A stretch of DNA of 64,000 nt from positions 5,823,512-5,887,511 of the forward strand of contig JAFFSR010000343.1 of the NCBI GenBank assembly GCA_017163975.1, read 5' to 3'. Every line of letters begins with the position of its first letter. Positions within the stretch are counted from its first letter, which is position 1. The notes under the pieces were generated by a model, which saw nothing but the letters and a program-made list of their open reading frames with translations, did no database searches and was not told where the DNA came from. Positions 24,444 through 36,974 of the stretch are shown here, piece after piece. A program made the translations under genes and the position numbers. The DNA comes from Anastatus disparis (Eukaryota > Arthropoda > Insecta > Hymenoptera > Eupelmidae).

Positions 24444-27400
24444 ACTGTAATAACATATGATCATCACAACAGTTTTACATTAGTAATAGTTAATACTACG
24501 TAACTATAGTAATTACTATAATCACATATAAACATCACTAAAAGTTAACAATAAATTACAGTTATTATTACGTAACCATGGTAATGACTATAATCACATG
24601 TAATAATCACTACAGTTTTACAAACAATTATAGTGATTACTACGTAACTATAGTTATAACTATAATCACGTATGATCATCACTACATTTTTATAATCAAT
24701 CATAGTAATTACTTCGTAACTATATCAATGATTATAATCACCTATAATCATCACTACATTATTATAATCAATAATAGTTATTACTACGTGACTATAGTAA
24801 TGACTACAATCACCTATAATCATTCCTACGGTTTTATAATCAATTGCAGTTATAACTACGTCACTATAGTGATGTCTTTAATCACCTATAATCATCTCTA
24901 CAGTTTTATAATCAATTATACTTCTTACCAATAAATTATAATAATGCCTACAACCACCTATAATCAGCACTACAGTTTTATAGTCAATAATAGTTATAAA
25001 TACGTAATTATAGTAATGACCATAATCACTAAAATCATCAATCACCTATAATCAGCACTACAGTTTTATAATCAATTATACCAATCACCACAAAACTAAA
25101 GTATCAATTATAATCACCTATAATTATTACTACAGTTTTCTAATCAATTATAGTTATTACTACATAACGATAGTAATGACTATGATAACCTGTAATCGTC
25201 ACTATATTTTTATGATCAATCATTTTTATTACTACGTAACTATAGTTATGACTTTAGTCACGTATAATTATCATCACAGCTTTATAATAAATTATAATTA
25301 TTACCACGTAAGTACAGTTTAACTATAGTCACCTATCGTCATCACTATTGGTTTATAATCAAATATAGTTATCGCTACGCAACTGTAGTTATGACTATAA
25401 TCACCTATAATTAATACTAAAGTTTCAAAATCAAACATAGTTATTACTACACTACAGTTTTAAAATCAATTATAGTTGATTACTGCGTAAGTATAGTAAT
25501 GACCATAATCACCTGTAATCATCACTTCAATTTCATAATCAATTACTGTTATTCCTACGTAACTAAAATAATGACTATAATTACCTATAATTATCACTAC
25601 AGTGTTATAATCAATTGTAGTTATCACCACAAAAATCAGTAGTGATTATAATCGCCTGTAATCATTACTACAGTATTATAATCAATTATAGTTATTACTA
25701 CGTAACTGTAGTAATGACTATAATCACGTATGATTAGCACTACAGTTATATAATCAATTATACTTCTTACCAATAAATTAAAATAATGACTACAATCACC
25801 TATAATAAGCAGTACAGTTTTTTAATCAATTGCAGTTATTACTACGTCACTATAGTAATGTCGATAATCACCTATAATCATTTCTACAGTTATATAATTA
25901 ATTATAGTTCTTACCAATAAATTATAATGATGACTACCATCACCTATAATCAGCACTACAGTTTTAAAATCAATTATAGCTATTAATACGTAATTATAGT
26001 AATGACTATAATCACCTATATTCATCACTACATTTTTAAAATCAATTATAGTTATTACAACGTAACTTTCGTAATGACTATAATTACCTATAATCATCGC
26101 TACAATTTTATAATCAATTATAGTTAATACTACAAAACTATAGGCAGAACTATAATCACCTATAATCATCACCACACTTTTATAATCAATTATATTTATT
26201 ACCACATAAATATAGTAATGATCACAATCACCTATAATCATTACTACAGTCTTATAATCAATTATAGTAATTACTTCGTAACTATTGTAATGACTATAAT
26301 CACGTATAATCATCACTACAGGTTTATAATCAATCATAGTTATTACTACGTAACTATAATAATAAATATAATCACCTATAATCATCACTACAGTTTTATA
26401 ATCAATTTTACTTCTTACCAATAAATTATAATAATGACTATAATAACCTTTAATCAGCACTACAGTTTTATAATTAATTGCATTTATTACTACGTCACTA
26501 TAGTAATGTGTATAATCACCTATAATCATCTCTCCAGTTTTATAATCAATTCTACTTTTTACCAATAAATTATAATGATGACTACAATTACCTATAATCA
26601 GCACTACAGTTTTATAATCAATTATAGTTATTAATACGTAATTATAGTAATGACCATAATCACCTATAATCATCGCTACAATTTTATAATCAATTATCGT
26701 TAATACTACAAAACTATAGGCAGAACTATAATCACCTACGATCACTACTACAATCGTACATTCAATTTGTGTTATGAATACGTAACTATTGTAACGACTA
26801 TAAACACCTTTAATCATCACTACAGTATACTAAACAATTATTGTTATCACCACAAAAATATAATAATGACTATTATCACCTATAATCATCACCACAATAT
26901 TATTATTAATTGTACTTATTATCACAAAACTATAGTATTGATTATAATCAACTATAATCAGATCTAAATTTTTCTAATCAATTATAGTTATTACCACATA
27001 ACTATAGTGATGACTATAATCACCGGCAATCAGCACTACATTTTTATATCCAATTATTTTCATTACTACGTAACTATAGTTATGACTATAATCACGTATA
27101 TTCATAACTACAGTTTCATAATCAATTATACTTATTACCACAAAATTATATTAATTATTATAATCACCTATAATCATTACTACAGTTTTATATTCAAGTA
27201 AAGTTATTACCACATAACTATAATAATGACTATAATAACCTGTAATCATCACTATAGTTTTATAATTAATTATACTTATTATTACAATATTATAGTAATG
27301 ATTATATTTACCTACAATCATTACTACAGTCTTACATTTAATTTTTGTTATTACTACGTTACCATAGTAATGACTATAAACGACTTCAATGATCACTTCA

Positions 27401-28639
27401 GTATAATAATCAAATATAGTTACTACAACAATAACATTGTAATAACTATAATCACCGATAATAATCACTACAGTTTTATAATCAATTATACTCATTACTA
27501 CAACACTATAGTAATGACTCTAATCACCGGTAATCATCGCTAGAGACTTACATTTAATTAAAGTTATTGCTACGTGACTATAGTGATAACTATAATCACC
27601 TTTCATCATTACTACTGCTTTATAATTAATTATAGTTATTACCATATAACTATAGTAATGACTATTATTACCTATAATGATCACTACAGTTTTATAATTA
27701 ATTATTGTTATTACTAGGTAACTATAGTAATGACTATAAACACCTTTAATGATAACTAAAGTATAATAATCAATTTTAGTTATTACCGAAAAAATATAGT
27801 TACGACCATCATCACCTATAATCATCACTACAGTTTTATAATCAATTATACTTATCACCACAAAACTAAAGTATCGATTATAATCACCTATGATTATTAC
27901 TACAGTTTTCTAATCAATTATAGTTATTACTACATAACGATAGTAATGACTATGATAACCTGTAATCATTACTATATTTTTATAATCGATCATTTTTATT
28001 ACTACGTTACTATAGTTATGACTTTAGTCACGTATAATTATCATTACAGCTTTATAATCAATTATAATTATTATAATAATTATAATAATTATTATAATTA
28101 TTTAAATATAGTAATAATTTCTATAGTTAATTAAACTATAGTTATGTAGCAATAACTACAATTGTTCAGATACATCTAGGCATTATTGTAGTCGATAATA
28201 ATAATTATTGTAGTAATGAAGTAATTACTATAATCAATTATATAACAGTAGTATTAATTATAGTTCAATAGAGTAATTACTATAGTTATATAGTGGTTAC
28301 TATGATTGATTAGAAATGTGTAGTAATGATAAAATTTTATTATAGTAATCACTATAGTATTGCAGTATTTACTATGATCGATTATAATACTGTAATAACA
28401 ATTATAATTAATCACAATAGTTGTGTAGTGACTAGTATAATAAAAGTATGTACAACTATCAGTAATTATAGTCCTATTGTAATGATTATAGTTGTATACA
28501 TCATCCACTATAGTTATGTAATACTTACTACAACTGAGTATAAATATGTGTGAATTATCATAGTTGATTACAGTAATTACTATGGTTGATTGTAGTAATT
28601 ACTATCATTGATTTAAATCTTAACTCAAATTCTTTTGAA

Positions 28640-29330
28640 ATAGCTCCTCTAGCATATTAAAGTATTATTTTTGAAGCTATGCTTCTCACGCGAGGTTCGG
28701 CGGGCAGGGGTCTAACGAATAAAAACCGACCTGCCACGAAAATGACGCTCTAATACTACTTCGAGTTTACTATGTATATGTATCCTATAAATGTCATGCT
28801 GGTTGGTGCTACGAATATACACACACTTATATTCTTTACTCTCTCTTTCTCAGTTAAGGATTGTGCGTGTATATACACGTTACTCATAGTATATTACATT
28901 ACAAGGGACGAATATCGTTGGTTCCTTTCCGCCGGAAAGAACCAACAATATTCGTCTTGCGTAATGTATACTCTTTTTCATACCATCCTGCCGAAAATTA
29001 TTATATTATTAACATTAGAAGCTAAACGCGAAGGGCTTTTTAATGTCCGTTAACATTTACGAACCGAGCGAATGCGAGGGTTGTGGGTTAACAGACATTA
29101 AAAAGCCCGAAGTAAAGAAAACAAATGAACGATAAAACGTGCTCACGGGCATTCGTTCGACGGCGTGATCAGTCGCGCGCTGTGTTGACTATAAATCTTA
29201 TAATGACACGACCACACGTTCCTTTTCTCTCTCTATCTCTTTCACTTCTAGTACACTCCTATATACACTTCTGTATACACTCCTACCTGTAACAACAAGT
29301 TGCCTGCTGCAACTTATTGTTATAGATATA
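28640..29330. repeat. Left-arm end block; holds the empty Maverick target site
   Basis: This block is the inverted counterpart of 34,640-34,988 joined to 51,203-51,640. It contains two perfect-looking hairpins: gacgaatatcgttggttcct paired with aaccaacaatattcgtc (28,907-28,956), and agggctttttaatgtccgtt paired with aacagacattaaaaagccc (29,032-29,108). The 6-base Maverick target occurs once, as gaaggg at 29,030-29,035. CT-rich and (GA)n stretches mark the inner edge. The 93-codon frame at 28,772-29,053 is not preserved in the sister copy. Confidence 0.8.
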
Positions 29331-30300
29331 CACGTCGAAACGTATTAGTTAATGCAAAAGAGAAAGAATCTTCGCCGTATATGCTTACTTTTGCATCTGT
29401 CTTTCTCTTTCGCATTAACGATTTTTTCATACGTGCTCACTCGCATTCACTGCATGTGACACCCAAAAAAACATGCACGGACTTTGATTTTCTTCCGTCC
29501 CTGTGTTCGCGCGCCATCTAGTTAACCGGCAAGGAAATCGGCGTTTCGGCAAAGGTGCACAGGGACGAACATCGCATTTTCGGCAGAGATGGTATGAAAA
29601 AGTAAATGTGTGCGTTGCAAATACTACAGTTGATATTGACGTATATCGCATTACAATCACATATATATTCTTTACTCTTATTCTCTCTTTCATTTTCTCT
29701 CATATGCTAACTTTGTTTATATGTGCGTACTTCTAAGTAATTGCTCGTGTTAAACTAATATGAGCAACAGAGAAAATGAAAAAGAGCCGCTAATACTTTT
29801 AATGTCTATCTGTATTTCTTTGATTATTGCACACTTTGTTTACTATTTTTTAAATTACTATTTTTTGTATTACTATTTTTTAAACAAGTTACAAATAAAT
29901 AATTCTAATAAAAAAATAATTATAATTTTTAAATGTCACACTCTTGAATTTTTATTTTTATTATTTATATTGTTAATAATTAGTATTATTATTAGTATAT
30001 CAATCTATCACTATTTTCATTCAAAATTAATAATAGATCATTTCCTATTTTTTTCTAATTAATAATTGATCAAATTAAATATAACGAATTCTGATACAAA
30101 AAAATTACAATTTTAGCAAATGCATTACTCCCTAGTTTAGCTTCTGTCGGCCAGTCCCCACGACTGCCACATTTTTTTTGCTATAGCTACAGTGTTAGAA
30201 AAATTATATTATATTTTAGCATTTATTATTAATTAATATTTTTAAAAGGAAATTCAGCTCAAATTCTTATAACGCTGTAACTTTTTGAAAAAATAATATT
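29330..30300. other. Core of the large inverted structure, left part
   Basis: Between the two inverted arms, this part has imperfect hairpins (gagaaagaatcttcgccg region at 29,356-29,425; gtccctgtg with cacagggac at 29,498-29,566). A very AT-rich 100-codon frame at 29,760-30,062 is low-complexity Leu/Ile/Tyr sequence without support as a gene. Confidence 0.5.
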
Positions 30301-30652
30301 TTTATATGCTATAAAAAAGTTAATTAATGAGGATATTGTACTCTATTTGTTAACTTTTTTTAATATGATGATGTCGAGAGAATCCGACCCTTTACCTGTT
30401 TAATACATCACATCAGGCTAGACTGTCTGACACATCATACCGTAAACTTTGACTACCGATGGATGACCAACCATTTCTGTGACCAACAATCCACCGATAC
30501 TTAATGAGGTAGAATTTCAAGAGTGGCGATAAAAATGACACATAAACTAATTTTGTTTTTAAAAAAAGTCAGAGGTACCTGATGGGGATTTGAACCCATG
30601 TCCTCCAGTATGGAAAGCAAGAGCCTTATCTGTTACACCACCGCGTTCCACA
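30300..30652 (-). mobile_element. tRNA-derived SINE (minus strand)
   Basis: The minus strand starts with a tRNA-like head: A-box-like gcggtggtgtaacagata and B-box gggttcaaatccc (about 30,585-30,640). The body matches the SINE at 51,967-52,323, for example gtcggattctctcgac against ccggactgggactccctcg, and gatggatgaccaacca against its counterpart near 52,150. The tail is AT-rich near 30,300-30,360. Internal A and B boxes serve as an RNA polymerase III promoter in such elements. Confidence 0.8.
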
Positions 30653-30671
30653 AAAATCATTATTAATACAA

Positions 30672-31875
30672 CCCGAGTAGAAATGATTGTAAGGATGCCT
30701 TACGTAATCATGAGGCCCTGGCCAGGCATCCTGGCGAGGCCCTAAGCGGGGATGAAATGGCGCACTGACGAGGCCCTTACGATGCCCTTGTCTTTATGAG
30801 CACGTGGTCTATAGATATAGAACACGTGATAAATAGTAGCTGAAGATTTTAGAGCAATACTTAATTTTAAAGTTATCTTTTACTTGACTTTAAAAGTAAA
30901 TATTTATATATTTTTTTGTTATTTTATGCGTGCATACTATTTATTAACTATTTGTTATCAAAGTACCATTTGCAATGCACAATTTATTTACTTTTGTAGT
31001 TTAAATTTTTAAACCTAATTCTAATAACAGCAGTTTTGAATAATTAAATATAAACAAGAAATTTAATTTTATGAAAAAATGATTTAGTTATAGATTTTGA
31101 TCTTTCAAACGAACTGGTAAGGTCAAAGTACATTTAAAGTTGATCATACTAATGTAAGTAATAATAGTAGATGTAGTGACAGCGACTGTTTTTTGTATAG
31201 TGATTAATGATAGTGTTATTGAAAATGTAGATGAAAGTGTAATAAATACAGTTTTGAAACATAACCTATGATATTGGAATTATTCACTTATAAATTATTC
31301 AAATCGATAATATTTTAAACGTAGTTTTACTGCTGCCCATATAATAATAGTCACTTTTATATTTACTTTAAAATATTCTAACCTCTTTTATCACAGAAGT
31401 ATCATAATCTTTATTTTTGAAATCTTTTATTAATTGCTATTCAAGCAATCATAAGGATTCCTCTAAATTACCTTATAAATACGTCTGCCTTACGAGGTTC
31501 TGGTCATAGCACCATTACATCCCTACACCGTTAAAAAAAATAGAATATTCAGTAACTTTCAGTTACCTTTGGTGAGTGAAAATTCATTTTTCTGTGATTG
31601 AAAAGAATTTTCATGAACGTGTGACTGAAAAAACCTATAAATTGTATTAATTTAACCCATAAATCTTTATTTTGTAACTGAATTTTCATTTATGTTGTAA
31701 ATGAATTTTCATGTTTTTGTGATTAAAAAAAAATTCAGTTACTTGTTACTGAATTTTTTTATATTTTTTTAATAGTGTATTCAAAACTAATGGAATATCC
31801 TTACCAGGGCCTTGTCTCAATCGTAAGGACCCTGGCCAGGCCCTCGTGATATCCTTAATTATATTTCTACTCGGG
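30672..31875. mobile_element. Non-autonomous DNA transposon, about 1.2 kb
   Basis: Ends cccgagtagaaat and atttctactcggg are inverted. The subterminal parts also match inverted (taaggatgcc, ggccctggccagg against ggccctggccaggccct). No transposase frame is seen. A smaller TA-flanked MITE is nested in it. Confidence 0.7.
31526..31777. mobile_element. Mariner-like MITE with TA duplication
   Basis: Inverted ends caccgttaaaaaaaata and tttttttaatagtg are bordered on both sides by TA (31,524-31,525 and 31,778-31,779). The arms go on through attcagtaac and gttactgaat. It lies within the 1.2-kb element. Confidence 0.7.
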
Positions 31876-31904
31876 AACTAAATGTGGCGCGTTCTTTTTG
31901 CTGA

Positions 31905-32563
31905 CTAGGAGAGTATCACAACTCCGGATCACGGATTTTGTTTTAACTTTGAGATAGGTTTTCAGATGTTAAAATATGGAAAAACCAGAGTTATAGACCC
32001 CAACGCTCAATATTTATCTAGTTGCAGGCAATTAAAGAATATCACTAAAAATTTTACTAGATTTTCAAACGCTCATAATTCTTTAGCATTGATAACTACA
32101 TGCTTGTAACTATTTTTAAATGGAAGCTGAGTTCAAACCCTTTCAGAAAAGCATCTACAGCATATCAAAATATTATTTTTTCCCAAAGTTACAGCGTTAT
32201 AAGAATTTTAGCTGAATTTCCTTTTAAAAATAATAATTAATAATAAATGCTAAAATGTAGTACAATTTTTATAACACTGTAGCTATAGGAAAAAATAATA
32301 TTTTGATATACTATAGGTGCTTTTTCGAAAGGTTTTGAACTCAGCTTTCATTTAAAATAGTGACAAGCGTCTAGCTATTAATGCTAAAGAATTATAAGCG
32401 TTTGAAAATCTAGTAAATTTTAGTGATTTTCTTTAATTGCCTGCAACTAGAAAAATATTGAGCGTTGGGATCTATAACTTTGGTTTTTCCATATTTTGAC
32501 ATCTGAAAACCTATCTTAAAGTTAGAGCAAAATCCATGATCCGGAGTTGTGACACTCTCCTAG
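31905..32563. mobile_element. Palindromic (foldback) element, about 660 bp
   Basis: ctaggagagtatcacaactc at the left is matched by gagttgtgacactctcctag-type sequence at the right, and nearly the whole element folds on itself around 32,230. Candidate 3-base duplication tga borders both ends. A related, decayed half-copy lies near 30,180-30,330. Confidence 0.75.
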
Positions 32564-32755
32564 TGAGTGTAATTATCACTACAATATTGAAATTGCTAAC
32601 TAGATATAGTTGTGGTGCTTATTATCATAATTTATTTAAAATTTATTTGAATATTAACATTACTACAGAATCGTAATTGCCAATCATAATGAATTATAAA
32701 TATCATTATAACAATTATAATCGGTAATTGGGTCTTAGCATAATAAAATGTATTA

Positions 32756-33420
32756 CAGTCATCCCTCCGAATAAGCGCATCCGCAATAAGCGCATACCCC
32801 TATGTTTGCTCGCGAGCCATGCTCCCACTGCGACTACCAAGTCCGAGCTCAATAAACTTTTGCGGGCTGCTTCTCAATAAGCGCAATCGCTCATAGAAGA
32901 TTTAAAATTTAAATTTCAAATAAAATCTTAATATGTTTTATTATTAATAACGAATTTTTTTATTGAAGCATGAATTTTTATTAAAAATGTTTATAAATAT
33001 ATTTATAATAAATATTTTACTATGTAATATTTTGAATTGCGTTTTTTTTTGCTACAGGTTCTTCGACACTCACTTTCACGGAATCAATTTCATTTTTTGC
33101 ATCACTAGCACCTGGTTGAACAAAAGAATTTTCGCATTTGATATTTTAAATCGAGTCTGACATTTTTACACATTCACCGAGTGTTTCTGTACTTATGACA
33201 CGTGTCTGCTCTCAAACAGTAGCCGTTAAAACAATAAATATACGAAAATTTAAGGGATTATCGCCAATACGCTTATTGAGAAACACTAAACCTAAAATGT
33301 GCAAGAGAGACAGCAAGTCAGGAAAAAAGGATCTATGTACGCGCAGGGGGGGGGAACCCCGATTCGTGGAAAACCTCTTCCCCTTGGGGGCTTCTATGCG
33401 CTTATTCGGAGGGATGACTG
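32756..33420. mobile_element. Non-autonomous pogo/Tigger-like element, about 665 bp
   Basis: The 25-base ends cagtcatccctccgaataag (left, continuing cgcat) and its exact inverse (right) are identical. The CAGT start fits the pogo/Tigger group of Tc1-mariner, which is an inference from end sequence only. The open frames inside (65-82 codons) show no transposase motif. Confidence 0.75.
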
Positions 33421-33426
33421 TCAGGT

Positions 33427-33659
33427 TATCCGTCAGGTAGAAGACGAAAAAATAAAAGACCCGTTTTTTTTTTTAAATATGATGAATTTCAAAAGTTATG
33501 GCCGTTGTAAGTGAATACAATTTTGAAATATATAGATATAGCGCTATGATACATGACGTCACATACCATTTCAACTGCCTATATCTCTTCGAGTTATCAT
33601 TTTTATGATAAAAGAAAAAATATGTGTCCTTTATTTTTTTGTGTTCCACCTGACGGATA
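33427..33659. mobile_element. MITE with 34-bp terminal inverted repeats
   Basis: tatccgtcaggtagaa at the left and ttccacctgacggata at the right are inverted with one mismatch, and the match continues through a run of aaaaaataaa. It directly follows the pogo-like element. Confidence 0.75.
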
Positions 33660-34640
33660 TAATGGGTTTAAAAATAATTTTTCATGCTAGGACTCAATTA
33701 TAAGTAATTATCATTCCGACTACAATATTGTCAATTTCTATTATTTAATTACTATCATAACTACATAATTCTAACTATTATACTATCATTTTTTACTTTG
33801 TTTGGTTATAATCATTATTACAGAAATATGATTGTTAAAGATAATTAATTATATTTATCATTATAGTATTAAATTTTTTAAATTTATTTCGATATAACTA
33901 TTATTATTTTAGTTTCAAAGCTTCTAAAATTAAGAACATGACAGAACTCATTCCCTCTTAATAATATTTTCATCTAAAGTTTACGAGTAAACAGTGCGTA
34001 AAATCAAGTTTTTATCACAATAATAAGAAAATTTGTAAAATCAATCATGAGTACCGACAACTCGACATTCATAAAAAATATGTTAATAAAATAAATTAAA
34101 CAAAAATCAATTCCAGCAGCTCCGACATTCCGTTAATGGGACAGCCTGTTCCAATAGGAAATACCAGATATGATGAAAAATTATAAAAAAAATTCAAAGA
34201 GGAGAACATCAGTATGAGTCTTGAAGAAATATAGCTGCAATTGAACTAATGGATAAAAAACCTGTGGCGCTACTTACTTTTGCTTCTGATCCAGCCGCTA
34301 TAATAGAAATTTCCAAAAGACTATTTCTAATATCTTTATGAATACTTAAAATAATTTTATAGCATTGTGTGATTTAAATCCGTGCATCTCGCTTGGCCAT
34401 GATTTGAAAAGTTGAATATAACACTATGCAATAATGAATGTAATTTTGAATTTACTTAAACCACGCTCTTATAATAAGCGATATTTTTATATCTAGATTA
34501 TTTTTAAGATTTATTCATCGATAATAATAAGTTCTAGATTATTGCAACTTTTGTATATCGATAGTTTTAAAATGAATAACAATTATAAGCATGTAAAATA
34601 CGAGTAAAACTAAAGTTAATATCAGTGTAATATGTAAAGC
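33660..34640. other. Core of the large inverted structure, right part; no gene seen
   Basis: AT-rich sequence with scattered fragments resembling the 72-bp array (taattatcattccgactac near 33,705). No open frame of interest and no clear repeat boundary. Confidence 0.45.
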
Positions 34641-34741
34641 CAAGAGGCAACTTGTTGTTATAGATGTGTATTATAAGTGTATTAGTAGTAGGAGTGTATA
34701 TAGAAGTGTATATAGGAGTGTACTAGAAGTAAAAGAGAGAG

Positions 34742-34790
<49 letters not shown>

Positions 34791-34988
34791 ATGCATGGTC
34801 GTGTCATGGTCGCATTATAAGATTTATAATCAACACAGCGCGCGACTGATCACGCCGTCAAACGAATGCGCATGAGCACGTTTTATCGTTCATTTGTTTT
34901 CTTTGCTTCGGGCTTTTTAATATCCGTCAACCCTTAACCCTCGCATTCGCTCGGTTCGTAAATATTAACGGACGTTCAAAAGCCCTTC
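34640..34988. repeat. Right-arm block, interrupted by the Maverick
   Basis: Inverted counterpart of about 29,030-29,310. Its last six bases (cccttc, 34,983-34,988) are the left target-site duplication of the Maverick. A (GA)n microsatellite lies at 34,734-34,790. The block resumes at 51,197 with the second cccttc. Confidence 0.85.
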
Positions 34989-35133
34989 AGTAGGTAAACA
35001 AGGGGGATTCTAGCCCAGGGGGGATTCTGGCCCACTACATTTGTAGCCCACTGCATTTGTAGCCCACTACTTGTCGCGACAGGTTAGAATTTTATTAACT
35101 CAAGTTTGCAGCAACTTTAATAACTCAAGTTTA
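34989..35133 (+). repeat. Maverick left terminal inverted repeat
   Basis: It starts agtaggtaaacaaggggg and contains short internal repeats (gggggattctagccca; tttgtagcccactgca). It matches the right end, except that the right end carries one more roughly 20-base unit. The TIR ends near actcaagttta. Confidence 0.92.
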
Positions 35134-35179
35134 TCACCGCATTCGTAGCCCACTACTTCTGGAGAAATGATATTAAACG

Positions 35180-36310
35180 CGTAGATTGACTCATTTTATT
35201 CTATCCTCTCATGAAGGCACATCGCGCGCGCGCGCACATTGCTGTACGCAATATTTCTATTATATGAGAAAAGGAGAGGGGATATTAAAGTCAATGTTTG
35301 ATGCATTCTTGCTCCGACCTCTCATGAGAGAACATCGCGCGCGCACATTGCTGTACGCAATATTTCTCTTATATAAGAAAAGGAGAGGGGATATTAAAGT
35401 CAATGTTTGATGTATTCTTGCTCCGACCTCTCATGAGAGAACATCGCGCGCGCACATTGCTGTACGCAATATTTCTCTTATATGAGAAAAGGAGAGGAGA
35501 TATTAAAGTCAATGATTGATGTATTCTTGCTCCGACCTCTCATGAGAGAACATCGAGCGCGCACATTGCTGTACGCAATATTTCTCTTATATGAGAAAAA
35601 GGAGAGGGGATATTAAAATCAATGTTTGATGTATTCTTGCTCCGACCTCTCATGAGAGAACATCGCGCGCGCACATTGCTGTACGCAATATTTCTCTTAT
35701 ATGAGAAAAGGAGAGGGGATATTAAAGTCAATGTTTGATGTATTCTTGCTCCGACCTCTCATGAGAGAACATCGCGCGCGCACATTGCTGTACGCAATAT
35801 TTCTCTTATATGAGAAAAGGAGAGGGGATATTAAAGTCAATGTTTGATGTATTCTTGCTCCGACCTCTCATGAGAGAACATCGCGCACGCACATTGCTGT
35901 ACGCAATATTTCTCTTATATGAGAAAAGGAAAGGGGATATTAAAGTCAATGTTTGATGTATTCTTGCTCCAACCTCTCATGAGAGAACATCGCGCGCGCA
36001 CATTGCTGTACGCAATATTTCTCTTATATGAGAAAAGGAAAGGGGATATTAAAGTCAATGTTTGATGTATTCTTGCTCCGACCTCTCATGAGAGAACATC
36101 GCGCGCGCACATTGCTGTACGCAATATTTCTCTTAAATGAGAAAAGGAGAAGGGATATTAAAGTTAATGTTTGATGCATTCTTGCTCCGACCTCTCATGA
36201 GAGAACATCGCACGCGCACATTGCTGTACGCAATATCTCTCTTATATGAGAAAGGGGGAGGGAGTATCAAACACGAGGATTAACATATTTTTATTCCGAC
36301 CTTGCATGAG
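35180..36310. repeat. 109-bp tandem array next to the left TIR, about 10 copies
   Basis: The landmark ctcatgagag recurs at 35,321, 35,430, 35,539, 35,649, 35,758, 35,867, 35,976, 36,085 and 36,194: a strict 109-base period. Degenerate copies lie at each edge (35,208 and about 36,300). Each unit contains two palindromic phrases (ctctcatgagag and ctcttatatgag) and gctgtacgcaatatt. Copies are nearly identical in the middle, which points to recent amplification or homogenisation. The short frames across it are periodicity artefacts. Confidence 0.92.
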
Positions 36311-36539
36311 ATTGAGCGCACATTGTTGTACGCAAAAATTTTTTTATGCAACCACCAGAGCATCACGATCTGATGCACGCATTAAAGAAATTCTTATCGG
36401 TCCTTTTCAGGACCATAAATTTTTTTAACGTATAGCAAACTATTCTAAAATATAAAAATTATTTCTACCTTTATAATAAATCGGCCCTTTTAAGAGCCAC
36501 AAATTTTTTTTAATGTAGAGCAAACTGTTTTAAAATATT

Positions 36540-36645
36540 TTTATCGAAAAAAATCAACTTGACGTGGGATCGAATTCACGATCTTTTGGACGCGAAACTC
36601 TCGCTTATTCCTCTAGACCACGAAGTCATACTTTAAAATTTTATG
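36540..36645 (-). pseudogene. tRNA-like sequence (SINE head or tRNA pseudogene)
   Basis: The minus strand has A-box-like gtggtctagaggaataagc and B-box-like gaattcgatcccacg at normal tRNA spacing. The acceptor strands do not pair cleanly, so it is not an intact tRNA. Most likely it is the head of a tRNA-derived SINE inserted in the Maverick. Confidence 0.6.
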
Positions 36646-36974
36646 TTTTTAATTTTCAGCATATATAATATAAATTATTAAACAAATAGTTTTCTAAGTT
36701 GAAAAAAAATTTTAGTTCTAAAAAGAACTGGTTTACAAAATGAATTCGAAGTGAATTCCGACCAGCTATCCCGCACCAATGAGAGCGCAGCGCAATGAAT
36801 CCAAGTTCATTGCAAGCAGCTACGCCGCACCAATGAGCGCGAAGCACTCATAATCGGATCCACTGGGCCATTACCGTCTCAAGATTGAATACAAACATAT
36901 CCGAAGTGAATTGCAAGCAGCTATGCCGCACCAATGAAATAATAAGTTGATGTAAAAATGAGACATCAGCATGG

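Larger units (their letters stand above)
17665..28640. repeat. 72-bp-period tandem array (left arm), split by an LTR retrotransposon
   Basis: The array is built of a unit like tataatcaattatagttatt, actacgtaactatagtaatg, actataatcacctataatca, tcactacagtttt. Translated repeats are 24 residues long (YYVTIVMTIITYNHHYSFIIN plus three), giving the 72-base period. It starts at about 17,665, is interrupted by the LTR element at 17,719-24,443, and continues to about 28,640, degenerating after about 28,060. Because 72 is divisible by three and the unit has few stops, long open frames appear on both strands (up to 332 codons at 25,822-26,820). They are by-products of the periodicity: low-complexity, without a domain, and with the open frame differing between copies. 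Confidence 0.85.

Noticed and set aside
25822..26820. 332-codon open frame (minus)
   Set aside because: It is made of 24-residue low-complexity repeats that follow the 72-base DNA period; opposite-strand frames are equally open, so there is no sign of coding.
17665..28640. CRISPR-like array
   Set aside because: Units are contiguous diverged 72-base repeats without unique spacers, in a eukaryotic genome.
29760..30062. 100-codon frame with apparent membrane segments
   Set aside because: Extremely AT-rich Leu/Ile/Tyr/Phe sequence expected by chance; no homologous domain and no promoter.
35186..35731. Short repeated frames (60-74 codons)
   Set aside because: They are products of the 109-base tandem array, and frames shift from unit to unit because 109 is not divisible by three.
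36540..36645. Functional tRNA gene
   Set aside because: A- and B-box-like stretches are present but the acceptor stem does not pair properly, so it is kept only as a tRNA-derived relic.
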